Shown here piece by piece: positions 26,640-35,415 of a DNA stretch of 64,000 nt (position 1 is its first letter; each line of letters starts with the position of its first letter). The stretch comes from Streptomyces sp. P3 (lineage in GTDB: Bacteria > Actinomycetota > Actinomycetes > Streptomycetales > Streptomycetaceae). The notes below the pieces were generated by a model. That model saw only the letters and a program-made list of their open reading frames with translations. It was not told the DNA's origin and did not search any database. Both the position numbers and the translations under genes were made by a program. The DNA is taken from positions 9,689,501-9,753,500 of the forward strand of contig JAFEKX020000001.1 in assembly GCA_016893485.2 (NCBI GenBank), given 5' to 3'.

Positions 26640-26861
26640 GGCAGTGTCTTTCGCCGCAGGGGGCGGGCTGTGCCGGCAAGCCTGCGCCACCGCGTCGAGC
26701 AGCACCTCACCGTCCGCACGCCCGTTGCGTCGGGCCGGGTTCACCCAGCGCCACCCTGCCGTCAGATCCGTGGCCTGCAGTCCGCAGGCGGCCGCCACCC
26801 GGTGCAGGAACGACCACGTCGTCTCGTCCGCAACGGGCGCCACGTGCAGGACCGCCTCCAC
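26640..26861 (-). pseudogene. TniQ-like N-terminal fragment
   Basis: From a GTG at 26859-26861 the frame reads HVAPVADETTWSFLHRVAAA, then CGLQATDLTAGWRWVNPARR and GRADGEVLLDAVAQ. The opening P-x-x-DE-x-x-x-SFL pattern followed by W..NP is what I know from TniQ, a target-selection partner of Tn7/Tn5053-like transposons, also found alone in Streptomyces. The remaining about 300 residues are missing; the frame merges into unrelated sequence at about 26640. No other transposon genes of this type are nearby. Confidence 0.5.
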
Positions 26862-26969
26862 CCCGACCGTTTCTTCCGCTCACCACCAGGCACGGCGGGG
26901 GTGCCCCTATGTCTTTGGTCAAGGGTAAACGGGATGCGATGGGTCGGCATGCCGGGGCAGCATGGCGCC

Positions 26970-27460
26970 GTGGCCGATCTGTTGTGGGATGACGTGAAGT
27001 GCTTCTTCGACCTGGACCTGATGGGGTCGCTGCCGGATGTGCGTGTCCCGGATGCCTCGGTGGAGGACTGGCTGGCAGTCGGTCCTCGACTTGATCGCGG
27101 AGAAGGGCTGGCAGCGCCAGTACTCCGAGGGAGACATGGCGCTTCCGGTGCCTCGGGCGGAGGAGCGTGCTGTCCCGCCCGGCGGATGCCGAGTACCCTG
27201 AGCTGCGGGTCTGGCCGACGGCCGATGTGCTGGCGATCTTCCGGTTTCATGCCGATGACGAAGTCGACTTCGACGTCGACCTGCGGGAGTTGCAGGGCCA
27301 GGATCGACTCGATGTGCTCTGCGGCTTCCTCCGGGTGATCGGGCGGCGGCTGGGCAAACCGGTGCTGATGGACCCGGAAGGCGAATACGGCCATCCGGTG
27401 CTCGGCTTCGATGTCGACGCTGATCGAGTCGTTCTCCTCGCAGACCCGCAGGTCAGGTGA
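26970..27460 (+). CDS. Conserved hypothetical protein, frameshifted
   Basis: Probable start GTG 26970 (VADLLWDDVKCFFDLDLMG); ATGs at 26934 and 26949 are in frame. It continues LPDVRVPDASVEDW, and in other frames LDLIAEKGWQRQYSEGD, then LSRPADAEYPELRVWPTADV, EVDFDVDLRELQGQDRLDVL and HPVLGFDVDADRVVLLADP to 27460. Frame changes lie near 27080 and 27165 (each one base extra). This small acidic protein is of a type I recall as widespread and uncharacterised in Streptomyces. The two breaks are not in long homopolymers, so decay is possible. Confidence 0.6.
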
Positions 27461-27871
27461 CTGGGGCCGACGGCCGCGGTTCGTAGAAGGTTCCGTCGCG
27501 GAGCATCGCGAGCAGGACGTCGGCCCGGCGTCTGGAGAGGCAGAGCAGGGCCTGGGTGTGGTGCTTGCCCTGGGCGATCTTCTTGTCGTAGTAGGCCCGA
27601 CACGCGGGGTTGCCCAGGGCGGCGAAGGCAGAGAGGAAGAGGGCCCGTTTGAGCTGCTTGTTCTCTCTCCTGGACGGTTGTTCGCCGCGGATCGAGGAGC
27701 CGAGCTGCGAGTGGCCGGGGCGAGACCGGCGTAGGCGGCGAGGTGGCCGGCGGTGGGGAAGGTGCTGCCGTCGCCGACCTCGATCAGGATCCTGGCTCCA
27801 GTCCTGACGCCGACTCCCGGCATCGACGTCAGGACTTTCGAAAGAGACATCCCACGCGGACAAGGAGTCAA
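27453..27871 (-). pseudogene. IS110-family transposase C-terminal remnant A
   Basis: LTSMPGVGVRTGARILIEVG followed by FPTAGHLAAYAGLAPATR is the transposase_20 helix-hairpin-helix region of IS110-type transposases. After a frame change come KQLKRALFLSAFAALGNPAC and YYDKKIAQGKHHTQALLCL to the stop at 27453. The N-terminal RuvC-like DEDD half is absent. It lies directly downstream of a second, different IS110 tail. Confidence 0.8.
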
Positions 27872-28310
27872 GCTGCTTCGTTGGAGAGCTCTGCCGACGA
27901 ATGGTTTGGGAAGGCTTTCGTCTCGTCGTAGGTTTCTCCGGTCCGAAGGCAGTGAAAGAGAATTCCCATGAAACGGTTGAACAGGTTCCGCTGGGCGGCG
28001 ACGTGACGGTCTCCGGCTTCTTTGCGGCGGTCGTAGTGGGCTCGGGCCCCGGTGACCTCGTGAGGGAGACGAAGGCCCACACGTAGCCGACCGCGGCCAG
28101 TCGCTGGTTCTTGACCCTGCGGCTCATGACCACGCAGCTCTTGCCGCTGGCTCGGGTGACAGGTGCGCTTCCGGCGTAGGCCTTGAGCGAGCCGGCGTTT
28201 GCGAACCGGGCCCTGTCGTCGCCGATCTCCGCGAGGACCCGGGCCCCGGTCACGGAGCCGAGGCCGGGAAAGCGCCCGAGGACCGGCTGCTGATCCTTGA
28301 TCCCCGCCAC
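27868..28310 (-). pseudogene. IS110-family transposase C-terminal remnant B
   Basis: LGRFPGLGSVTGARVLAEIG, ARFANAGSLKAYAGSAPVTR and GKSCVVMSRRVKNQRLAAVG are transposase_20 motifs; a frame change gives AHYDRRKEAGDRHVAAQRNL and the tail to 27868. It differs from remnant A, so two IS110 elements were once present. The 5' side stops at about 28310, where the plus-strand hypothetical gene begins. Confidence 0.8.
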
Positions 28311-28945
28311 CTGATCAGCCGGGCCTTCGGATGGCTGCCGATCTGGGACATCGAGTTCCCGCCGGCAGGACGCGCCAAGCTTGCCGGCCACCGCAAGATG
28401 GCCGCCCGGGCCAAGCAGACCCTGCGCCACTGCAATGAGCTGTATGTCAGCGAAATCCTGCACGCGATCACCTGCGACGAAGGGACCACGCGCCGGGTCT
28501 ACGACGACGCCGACCTCAAGGCCGTCTATACCGCCGAGGGCCAGCGCATCGCCGACGCCGCGATCGACTATCCCGGTGCCTGGATCGTCATCGAGGTCAC
28601 CACCACTCAGCTGCGCCGCGAAGCCGCCACCGCTGTACCCGACGAATCGCAGATTCAGGACATCGACAAACTCGTCGAAGAACTCAACCAGATCGAGGCG
28701 ACCATTACCGCGCTGCGCGGCGACGAGGCCCCCTCACCGGCGCACCTGCTGCAGGCGACCGTCGCTTCCTGCCGGTGCTCGTGCTGCCGGAGGGCTTCCC
28801 CGTCAACCCCATCACCTTGACCGTGATCCGTGAACGCGCCCGGAGGAAGGGGTTGTTCACGAAGCCGGACACGGATCCGGTGGAGATCGTCGACATCGAA
28901 GAACTGGAGATGATGGAGGCCTTGCAGGAAGCCTCCGGCCCTAGA
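28290..28945 (+). pseudogene. Hypothetical protein, internal segment only, frameshifted
   Basis: Open from LILDPRHLISRAFGWLPIWD (28290) with no start. It continues HRKMAARAKQTLRHCNELYV, AAIDYPGAWIVIEVTTTQL and DIDKLVEELNQIEATITALR; after a frame change at the C run 28729-28733 (one short), FLPVLVLPEGFPVNPITLTV and EIVDIEELEMMEALQEA. The composition is clearly coding. I recall this as part of a longer uncharacterised Streptomyces protein. Both ends are cut, the left by IS110 remnant B and the right by a group II intron fragment at about 28943. Confidence 0.65.
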
Positions 28946-29236
28946 ACTACTACGGCCGATTTCGGTGGTGCGAGTGGACCCCTTCGCGATGCGCATCAAC
29001 GCCTACCTGGTGCGCTGGATCCAGAAGAGCACAAGCGGCTCGCGGGCAAGAAGAAGGCCCTGGCCAAGTTGCGGGAGATCGCGAAGCGATAGCGCCGCAT
29101 GTTCGCGCACTGGCGCCTCGCTCCGACGCAGAGCGCCGTGCTGGCCTGATGATCAGGACGACACGAGCCGTGTAAAACGAGAGGTTTACGCACGGTTCCG
29201 TGAGGGCCGGGGTGAGATTCCCTCCGGCTACTCGGC
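28943..29236 (+). mobile_element. 3' end of a group II intron (maturase tail plus domains V-VI)
   Basis: The coding part, in shifted frames, gives NYYGRF, DPFAMRINAYLVRWIQK and KHKRLAGKKKALAKLREIAK, then, past a TAG, RRMFAHWRLAPTQ to TGA 29149. This is the maturase/HNH-side C-terminus of a bacterial group II intron reverse transcriptase. A classical domain V follows at 29165-29198 and a domain VI-like stem to about 29236, ending CTACTC. The reverse-transcriptase catalytic domain and intron domains I-IV are missing, so the element is dead. Confidence 0.8.
29165..29198 (+). ncRNA. Group II intron domain V
   Basis: Thirty-four bases, the canonical domain V length: GAGCCGTG pairs with CACGGTTC (with G-U), an AGC triad is at 29166-29168, a two-base CG bulge precedes the 3' strand, and a GNRA loop (GAGA) caps the upper stem. 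Domain VI follows at once. Confidence 0.8.
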
Positions 29237-29633
29237 GTAGGAGTGTGGTGATCATCCCCGGCGTGCAGCCCGACTCGTTTGCCGGCACGTTCGGATTTGG
29301 GGGCCTGCCGGGGAAGACGGCGGAAACACGAGTCCCTCCGACGGCACTGAAAGCCCCTGAAAAGGCCCAGGGGGACCCGTACGGCTTCGGCATTTGCGAT
29401 TGCCTGTACGGGCACCGACGGCGTGCGCGGTTTGCTGACCGTCCGAGGAGCGGTGCGCCGCCGTTTTCGATCCTGCGGCTGCCCACCGAACGGCACGGCG
29501 CCCCGGTCCACGAACGGACGCGCGTTCTCAACCGGCTCTACGCCGTCCTGCGAGCCCCGCCGCCCGGACGCAAACTTGCCAGGCTGTCTGAGGACGGGCA
29601 GGGCGGCGGCGGGGGAATCGACCACCGCAATGG
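29237..29633. other. Region without a supportable gene
   Basis: About 400 bp between the intron end and the receptor gene. The minus strand stays open as an apparent extension of the receptor gene, but that frame runs on through the intron and is not credible. The 3' exon of the intron insertion should lie here. Confidence 0.4.
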
Positions 29634-30325
29634 CTACGGTTGCCCCGGGTGGACGCACAAGTTGACGCCCGGCAAGTGACTGATCAGCCTCGGTCGGGAT
29701 AACCACCTCGATGATCTCGCGGACACGGTCCACGATGTCCGTGCGGTTGCACTGGACCCAAGAGATGTGTTGCGCACCGAAGAAGGCGGCGACCAGGACT
29801 CGTGCATACCCCGCAGGGGAGAGACGGCACTGCAGCGCGCCTTCCTCGTCGGCCTGGGTGAACAGGTCCTCGATCATGGCCTCAAAGGCGGTGAACGGCG
29901 GCGGCAGCTCCGCGTTGATGTACGACCGCTCGATCTGCAGCCGGGCACCTGCTTGGATCACCAGGTCGTCCTTGAAGGCGAGGGCCGTGAGGTGCAGCAC
30001 TTCGTTGATGGCCCGCAGGGGGAGGCAGGCCTCTCGTGAGTGGCGGTGCCACGATGACCGGTAGCCGTCGGTAGAACTCATCGACCACCGCCTGCGCGAG
30101 CGCCTCTTTATTGGCGAAGTGGAAGTACACCGCACCTTTGGTCACCTGGGCGTGCTCGGCCACTTGCATGATCGTCACCGATGGAAACCCGTGATCTGCG
30201 AACATCTGAGCCGCCGCGGCCAGCACCGTCTGTCGGGTCTGCAGCGCACGTTCCTGTTTCAGCTGCGTGCCCCTGGCGTTGGTCGCTCCCATGCCTTCGT
30301 CCTTGGCTGTTTGACGCGAAGCCAT
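29634..30325 (-). CDS. TetR-family gamma-butyrolactone receptor homologue (ScbR/ArpA type), frameshifted
   Basis: Start ATG 30323-30325 with AAGGAGGTGCC directly upstream. The helix-turn-helix is clear: LAAAAQMFADHGFPSVTIMQ, then EHAQVTKGAVYFHFANKEAL, the hallmark of butyrolactone receptors (GAxYFHF). After a frame change near 30040 the ligand domain follows: REACLPLRAINEVLHLTALA, LVIQAGARLQIERSYI and FFGAQHISWVQCNRTDIVDR. The C-terminus is uncertain: one frame has no stop, another ends LISHLPGVNLCVHPGQP at 29634, which looks right for the family. It diverges from the AfsA-type gene across a palindromic site at 30401-30418, the classic receptor-synthase arrangement, so it probably represses both genes until the signal binds. 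Confidence 0.85.
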
Positions 30326-30400
30326 GGCACCTCCTTCGTTGTAAAGCTCAGATCACGGCTCGTCCGCGGGCGGTGTGGGGGTTTTTGATCACGCTTGTTA

Positions 30401-30418
30401 ATACCTTCGCGAAGGTAT
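30401..30418. promoter_or_regulatory. Autoregulatory-element-like operator between receptor and synthase genes
   Basis: A perfect 18-bp palindrome, ATACCTTCGCGAAGGTAT, 75 bp upstream of the receptor start and 63 bp upstream of the synthase start. Size, symmetry and AT-ended arms fit receptor binding sites (ARE) of this family. TTGTTA (30395-30400) and TATATT (30416-30421) could form a promoter towards the synthase, overlapping the site. A related palindrome is at 33751-33768. Confidence 0.8.
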
Positions 30419-30481
30419 ATTGTCACACCATCCTGCGTCGGCTGACAACGGTCCTGCACCACGCCTAATCAATGGGGAGTT

Positions 30482-31498
30482 ATGCGTGACAGGTCAGTCC
30501 TGTCCATGGGAAGCAGCGACATACCAGAAGTGTCGCGCCACCTCAGCCATCTTCAGACCGTGCCCAGGCACATGGTCCATCGCGCCGCCGTCTCCGAGGT
30601 GTTCCTCACGGACGCGCAGGCCCTCGGTGGAGACCGGTTCCTCGTTGCGGCTCAGTGGCCTCGTGATCATGCCCTGTACTACCCGGACAGCGGCGGCTTG
30701 ACAGATCCGCTGGTCTTCGTGGAGACCATCCGCCAGACCATGGTCTATCTGGCACATGCTTATTACGACATACCGCTCACGCACCGCTTCATCGGCAGCC
30801 ACTTCCAGTTCGAGATCACCGATCCCGAGATGTTCCGGGTCACCGACGTGCCGCTCCAGCCGGTGCTGGAGGCACGCTGGACCGAACTGGAGAGCCGGCC
30901 GCCGAACCGGGTCTCGCTGCGCGTGGACGTGGAGCTGATCATCGCCGGGAGCGTCTGCGGCCGCGGCTCGGTGTCGGCGATCGCCTTGGACGACAAGCGA
31001 TACAGGCTTCTGCGACGGCGTGGCGCGCCGTCAGCCGCTGCCGCGGAGGCGCAGGTGCCGCAACAGGGGACCAGGATTCCCGCCGCGTGCGTGGGGCGCC
31101 TGCGGGAGAAGGACTGCGTCCTCGAGCGGGTCAGCCGGAGCGACTGGCAGATCCGTGCGGCGGTAGGGCATGCCATCCTTTTCGATCACCCCACCGATCA
31201 CGTTCCCATGATGATGATGCTGGAAGGCTTCCGTCAGCTCGGCCATCTTCTGAGCCGTACATCATCCTCGTGCGGCGAAGCGGGCGAGCCCGCGGTGTTC
31301 CTGACGGCGGCGAGCATTGACTGTCTGGCGTTCGCGGAACTTGACGCACCCATCCGGCTCCAGGTGCACAGCGGCTACGAGCCCGCCTCACGCGGTGGCT
31401 CTGCCGAGCTCCGCGTGGACGCGGCGCAGTCCGGCCGGGGTGTCGCGACGGCAAGGATGGTGTGGGCGGCGTTGCCGGTGACGGAGCAAGTCGCCTGA
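30482..31498 (+). CDS. AfsA/ScbA-type gamma-butyrolactone biosynthesis protein
   Basis: An intact 338-residue product; GGGGAG lies just before the ATG. The two AfsA hotdog repeats are recognisable: VPRHMVHRAAVSEVFLTDAQ with FLVAAQWPRDHALYY, and later the second copy DHVPMMMMLEGFRQLGHLLS preceded by AVGHAILFDHPTDH. The family condenses dihydroxyacetone phosphate with a beta-ketoacyl thioester to start gamma-butyrolactone or butenolide signals. The acyl donor cannot be read from sequence. Divergent from the receptor homologue and likely under its control through the shared operator. Confidence 0.92.
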   Translation: MRDRSVLSMGSSDIPEVSRHLSHLQTVPRHMVHRAAVSEVFLTDAQALGGDRFLVAAQWPRDHALYYPDSGGLTDPLVFVETIRQTMVYLAHAYYDIPLTHRFIGSHFQFEITDPEMFRVTDVPLQPVLEARWTELESRPPNRVSLRVDVELIIAGSVCGRGSVSAIALDDKRYRLLRRRGAPSAAAAEAQVPQQGTRIPAACVGRLREKDCVLERVSRSDWQIRAAVGHAILFDHPTDHVPMMMMLEGFRQLGHLLSRTSSSCGEAGEPAVFLTAASIDCLAFAELDAPIRLQVHSGYEPASRGGSAELRVDAAQSGRGVATARMVWAALPVTEQVA

Positions 31499-31733
31499 CA
31501 TCGGCCTGTGCCCTGTCAGGACCATGCCTGCCTCTCCTCCCGAAGGTGAACTTTCGGGCGCTCACCGTAGACCTTTCGCAGTGACGGAATTCCTGTGAGG
31601 TGTGCGGTCCTTTCCGGTCGGTCCTCCGAGCGACACGCCCTGTGGTCGTTGCCACGACCGACGCCTTGATCTTTACGACCCCGGCCGTCGTCACGACCGG
31701 GTGGTCGTCATCAATTGTCCAAAGGGGCTTGGT

Positions 31734-32969
31734 GTGACTGTCACAGAGCTTCCGTCCGCGCAGCCGGCTGCTTCGCGCGGCTTGACCTCTGATCTCCTGG
31801 ACCGCGCCGTCGTGGTCGTTGCCGCGGGGGCGACCGCCGCGGACAGCGAGCGCTGTCTCGCGCCCGAGGCCATGGACGCGCTGACCCGCGCGGGATTCAG
31901 TCGGCACTTCGTGCCGAGGCGCTGGGGAGGCGACGAGCGAACCTTCGAGGAATTGCTCACCCGTGCGGCGGCGGTCGGGGACGCCTGCGCGTCGGCTGCC
32001 TGGTGCGCGGCCCTGTACGCGGCGCACGGCCGGTTTGCCGCGTATCTGCCGTACGAGGGGCAGCGCGACCTGTGGGCCATGTCCCCGGATGTCCGGATCG
32101 CCGCGGGGATCACGCCGGCGAGCGGCACCGCGGTCCGTGTGGGCGCCGGATGGCGGCTGCGCGGCGAATGGTCTTGCGTCAGTGGTGTCGGCTTCGCGGA
32201 CTGGTTGCTGCTCGCGGCCGTCGAACAGGGCGCGGACCAGCGCTCCACAGCGTCCGGGGCCGATCGAAAACACGTCGGTGGGGACGTCCCAGGTAGCGGA
32301 CCGATCGTCCGGGTCTTCGCGGTGCCTGCTGGGGACGTGCGGGTGTGCGACAGCTGGCATGCCACGGGCGTGCGTGGCACAGGCAGCCACACCGTCGTCG
32401 CGTCCGGGGTCCCGGTGCCGGACCACCGCAGCTTCCCGCTGACGGAGCTGCTCACCGGTGCGCCGGGTGCGGGACGCGGTCGTTGTCATGTCGTGCCGGC
32501 GATGCTCTGCGCGGGACTGATCTTCGCGGCGTCCGGCCAGGGAGCCGCCCGTCATGCCCTGGCGGCGTGGACACGCTGGGCCGTCCGGCCGTCCGGGCCG
32601 GCGGGCGTCGCACCCCTGCAGGCCGACGGCGCCGCGCGGGCGGCGCTGGCCAGGTCCTCCGCCGAGATCGAGGCGGCCCGGCTGCTGCTGGAGGCCGCCG
32701 CTGGCCGGGCCGATGGAGTCGACCTCGCCGATGTCCTCGCCACGACGCGGGCCGTGGCGCTCAACCGCCGTGACACGGCTGTCGCCATGGACCTCCTGGT
32801 CGGCGCGGTCGAGCGGCTGTTCCGCACGGGCGGGGTCCACGTGCGGGAGGACGACGGCGAACTCCAGCGCTGCTGGCGCGATCTGCACACCATCGCTGCC
32901 CACGGCGTGTTGAGTCTGGGGCCCGCCGCCGAAGCGTATGCCGACGCAGCTGCGGCGGCCGTCGGATGA
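31734..32969 (+). CDS. Acyl-CoA dehydrogenase-like flavoenzyme
   Basis: The product has 411 residues from the GTG at 31734-31736 with AAGGGG seven bases upstream; the frame is open further upstream but without a ribosome site. The N-terminal helical region has PEAMDALTRAGFSRHFVPRR and WGGDERTFEELLTRAAAVGD. A middle beta domain has WRLRGEWSCVSGVGFADWLL. The C-terminal helical part has RLFRTGGVHVREDDGELQRC, with a His late in the chain (LHTIAAHGVL). This is the fold of acyl-CoA dehydrogenases and of flavin-dependent two-component monooxygenases. The catalytic Glu of true dehydrogenases is not obvious. Overlap with the HAD gene (ATGA) and location after the AfsA gene suggest a role in finishing the signal molecule. 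An alternative is PKS tailoring. Confidence 0.8.
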   Translation: MTVTELPSAQPAASRGLTSDLLDRAVVVVAAGATAADSERCLAPEAMDALTRAGFSRHFVPRRWGGDERTFEELLTRAAAVGDACASAAWCAALYAAHGRFAAYLPYEGQRDLWAMSPDVRIAAGITPASGTAVRVGAGWRLRGEWSCVSGVGFADWLLLAAVEQGADQRSTASGADRKHVGGDVPGSGPIVRVFAVPAGDVRVCDSWHATGVRGTGSHTVVASGVPVPDHRSFPLTELLTGAPGAGRGRCHVVPAMLCAGLIFAASGQGAARHALAAWTRWAVRPSGPAGVAPLQADGAARAALARSSAEIEAARLLLEAAAGRADGVDLADVLATTRAVALNRRDTAVAMDLLVGAVERLFRTGGVHVREDDGELQRCWRDLHTIAAHGVLSLGPAAEAYADAAAAAVG

Positions 32970-33681
32970 GTGCTGACCGGACCATCCGCGGTGCCGCCAC
33001 CCGGTCCCGGCCGGGCGAGCCCACGTATCTGGTCTTCTGTGACGTGGACGAGACACTGATCCACTGCAAAAGCCTGCTGGAGTTCCTCGACCACTACTTC
33101 GCCGAGCGCTATGGCTCACACGGCCGAAGACACGCGGCCGGCGTGCGGGCACAACTCGCCGCAGTGACCGCCGCCGACGGGGGCGGGAGGAGGCCAATGC
33201 CCTGTTCTACCGGGCCTGGCGAGGTGAGCCCCTCGCGGAGGTCAGGCGGTCGGGGCGGCGGTGGTACGTCGCCCGCCGGTCTGCCGGCGGCTTCTTTGTC
33301 GACGCCACGCGAACCGCGTTGCGCCGGCACCGGGGCCCAAGGGGCCGAACTGGCCCTGGTCTCCGGTTCGTTCGCCGCTGTCCTGGACCCGCTGGCCGAG
33401 GAGTGTGGAGCGGGCCACATCCTGTGCACCCGGCCCGTCGTGGTGGACGGGGTGCTGACCGGCGAGGTCGACGGTGCACCGGTGATAGGGGAGGGCAAGC
33501 GGCGGGCTGTGCGCGCGCTGTTGGCCCGCCACCCGCATGTCGACCCCGCCGACTGCCATGCGTACGGCGACCACGTCTCCGATCTGCCGATGCTGCTGGA
33601 AGTCGGGCACCCCACCGTGGTGGGGAGTCCGCCGCACTGCTGGAGGGGCTGCGGTCTGCCCACCGCACGGTCCTCGTGTGA
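32966..33681 (+). CDS. HAD-IB family phosphatase, frameshifted
   Basis: ATG 32966 overlaps the stop of the flavoenzyme gene. Motif I is VFCDVDETLIHCKSLLEF; then in a second frame EEANALFYRAWRGEPLAEV and FFVDATRTALRRH; then back to AELALVSGSFAAVLDPLAEE (motif II), GEGKRRAVRALL (Lys) and AYGDHVSDLPMLLEVGHPTV (motif III). A last frame change gives LLEGLRSAHRTVLV to 33681. The switches are in G runs at 33179-33183, about 33334 and about 33621. It belongs with the phosphoserine-phosphatase-like HAD-IB group, which removes phosphate from small metabolites. In this operon a plausible substrate is the phosphorylated butenolide made by AfsA-type enzymes; that is inference. Confidence 0.75.
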
Positions 33682-33750
33682 GCGGGCGGTAGCGGTCGCA
33701 GGGGTGCGATGCCCCGGGAAGGGGTGTCGGTACACCCTCGAGCAAACAAA

Positions 33751-33768
33751 ATACCTTCATGAAGGTTT
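33751..33768. promoter_or_regulatory. Second autoregulatory-element-like palindrome
   Basis: ATACCTTCATGAAGGTTT: a perfect 14-bp core, ACCTTCATGAAGGT at 33753-33766, with weaker matching outward (ACAAA before, TTTGT after). It shares ATACCTTC-N2-GAAGGT with the site at 30401-30418 and lies 33 bp before a start codon, so it may place that gene under the same receptor. Confidence 0.7.
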
Positions 33769-33800
33769 GTGATCTTCCCTGTTCCGGACGAGAGGACGCC

Positions 33801-34166
33801 ATGAACGACGGTTACGAGCAGAACCCGCTGACTGACATCGCCACCCGTTCCACGACCGGCGGCCCGGCGCCGACGTACTGGGTGATCTTTCGGCAGTGGC
33901 CCAGCGGCGACGCCGGCAGCGAGGACACTACCGACATGGAACGGGCGGCCGGGCCCTTGGCGGCCCTCGAAGCCCTGACAGCATGGCGACGCACCGCGTC
34001 TGCCGACACACTGGCCTGGGTCGTACGCACCACCGCGTCGTTCCCCTACGACACCGTCGCCCTCCCGACCGAGGAACTTATGGCCGCCGCCTCTGCGGAG
34101 GCCGATACCGCAGGCCCCCACGGCGCATGCCGCCTGGCACGCGCGCTCGCGGGACTCACGTCCTGA
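33801..34166 (+). CDS. Small hypothetical protein under an ARE-like site
   Basis: The product has 121 residues from the ATG at 33801 with GAGAGGA five bases upstream. It starts MNDGYEQNPLTDIATRSTTG, contains PTYWVIFRQWPSGDAG and RAAGPLAALEALTAWRRTAS, and ends ACRLARALAGLTS. It is soluble, acidic at the front and helical at the back, with no cysteines. I recognise no family. What makes it notable is its position directly behind the second receptor-type palindrome, with no other gene between. It may be a regulatory or accessory protein switched on by the signal. The frame is intact. Confidence 0.65.
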   Translation: MNDGYEQNPLTDIATRSTTGGPAPTYWVIFRQWPSGDAGSEDTTDMERAAGPLAALEALTAWRRTASADTLAWVVRTTASFPYDTVALPTEELMAAASAEADTAGPHGACRLARALAGLTS

Positions 34167-34280
34167 GCCAGTCGGCGGCGGCTCCGGAGGAAGGCATCGC
34201 TGTCCCGAAAGGCCGTCCGATTTCCGGCCGCCTTAGCCTCGCGCTTTCACGAAGCCCGGTGTCCGACGGGTGGTCGGACA

Positions 34281-34947
34281 GTGGTCTCGCAGGAAAGAGG
34301 TGTCCTGATCGTGGACATCGACGGGGTGCTGGTGCTGGCGCACTCCGAGAAGCAGGACGCTTCCGCGACCTGGAGGAAGACGTTCGGGCACCACCCGTTG
34401 ATGGGCTTCAACGACCGAGAAGACGGCAGCATCGGGCCGGTGGCCGGCCTGCTGCGACCCGGGGACGCGGGTAGCAACACCGCCGCCGATCACATGGAGA
34501 CCGCCGAACTCGCCGTGGCCCACCTGCCGAAGAAGTTCACAGCCTGGCTCGCCAGGCGCGGCCGGTGGTTGTCCTGCTCGGTCGGGATGACCATCACCGG
34601 CGCCATCCACCACACCGTTCTGCGGGTTTCCGCCACGGCCTGGACGGTGGCTGTCGAGTCGGGCGGGGAAATCCGCGACGGCACCTGGGTCGCCGAGATT
34701 GACGGTGACGTGCTGAAGGGCCGGTGACGGGTATGCGGCTGACCGTCAGCAAAAACGTCCGTATCCAGGCGCCCAGTCGCGGTTCACCGACGCCGACGGA
34801 CGTCGGCTCACCGCTCGCACTCGACTTGCTCGCCCGGATGCCGATGCTCGCCCTGGCCTGCAAGGCCCGCAGATGGGAGCCCCGCCGACTGCGACTCCGC
34901 CCGTTCTCCGCCGCCACCCGGCTCGACACCCTCCCGAACCCCGACTG
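34281..34947 (+). pseudogene. IS1380-family transposase remnant
   Basis: The translation VLIVDIDGVLVLAHSEKQDA gives a DDE-type first Asp pair. WRKTFGHHPLMGFNDRED, LLRPGDAGSNTAADHMETAE and RRGRWLSCSVGMTITGAIHH follow, then VAEIDGDVLKG. Past a frame change only scraps remain (MRLTVSK, then LARMPMLALACKARRWEPRR and LRLRPFSAATRL). These are IS1380-type transposase blocks with the centre deleted. The remnant separates the signalling genes from the PKS locus. Confidence 0.65.
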
Positions 34948-35415
34948 AGCAGGCGCATCAAGCGGCCCGTCGAACCTGAACCACCCCACCGGAACCGTGG
35001 AACCCGGCGCACACCCGACACGACAACCGGGACATCAGCCTGCCCGCAACCTGCCCAACAGATCGAAACGGCCCGCCATTTGAACTGACGAGCCATCACG
35101 AAAGATCGAGGCTAGGGGGCTGTAGGGGTGGTAAGGGGTGGGGACAACAGTTCGCACCGCGTAACGTCTTTATCGCAAACGGAAGTTCGGGGGATCATCC
35201 GTAGGGGTCCTCCGGCGTCTGTATGCACCGGATTCCGACCCAGTGACGTGCCGGATACCGGCCCTTTCTCTCGCTCGAACCGAGCAGCCCAAAATTCATC
35301 GGCGGTGTTGTCCGTCGGCGGTTGCGGTTCGGCTCTCTTTCTCGAATTCCCGCTGCCGGCACGCGCGTTCTCGCGCTGCCGCGCGGCGGACATCCGCCGA
35401 CGACGAAGGAATGGC
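34948..35415. other. Intergenic region, probable promoter of the extender-unit/PKS operon
   Basis: About 470 bp before the reductase gene with no supportable gene. No ACCTTC-type palindrome like the two upstream is present. The next genes are closely spaced over about 28 kb, so the main PKS promoter is likely here, but no clear -10/-35 can be named. Confidence 0.45.

Noticed and set aside
28996..30135. Long C-terminal extension of the butyrolactone receptor
   Set aside because: The frame continues through the group II intron and past any expected length for the family; a neighbouring frame ends plausibly at 29634.
31131..33197. A 688-codon minus-strand open frame under the flavoenzyme gene
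   Set aside because: It is a GC-bias shadow; the plus strand has a ribosome site, motif content and coupled genes.
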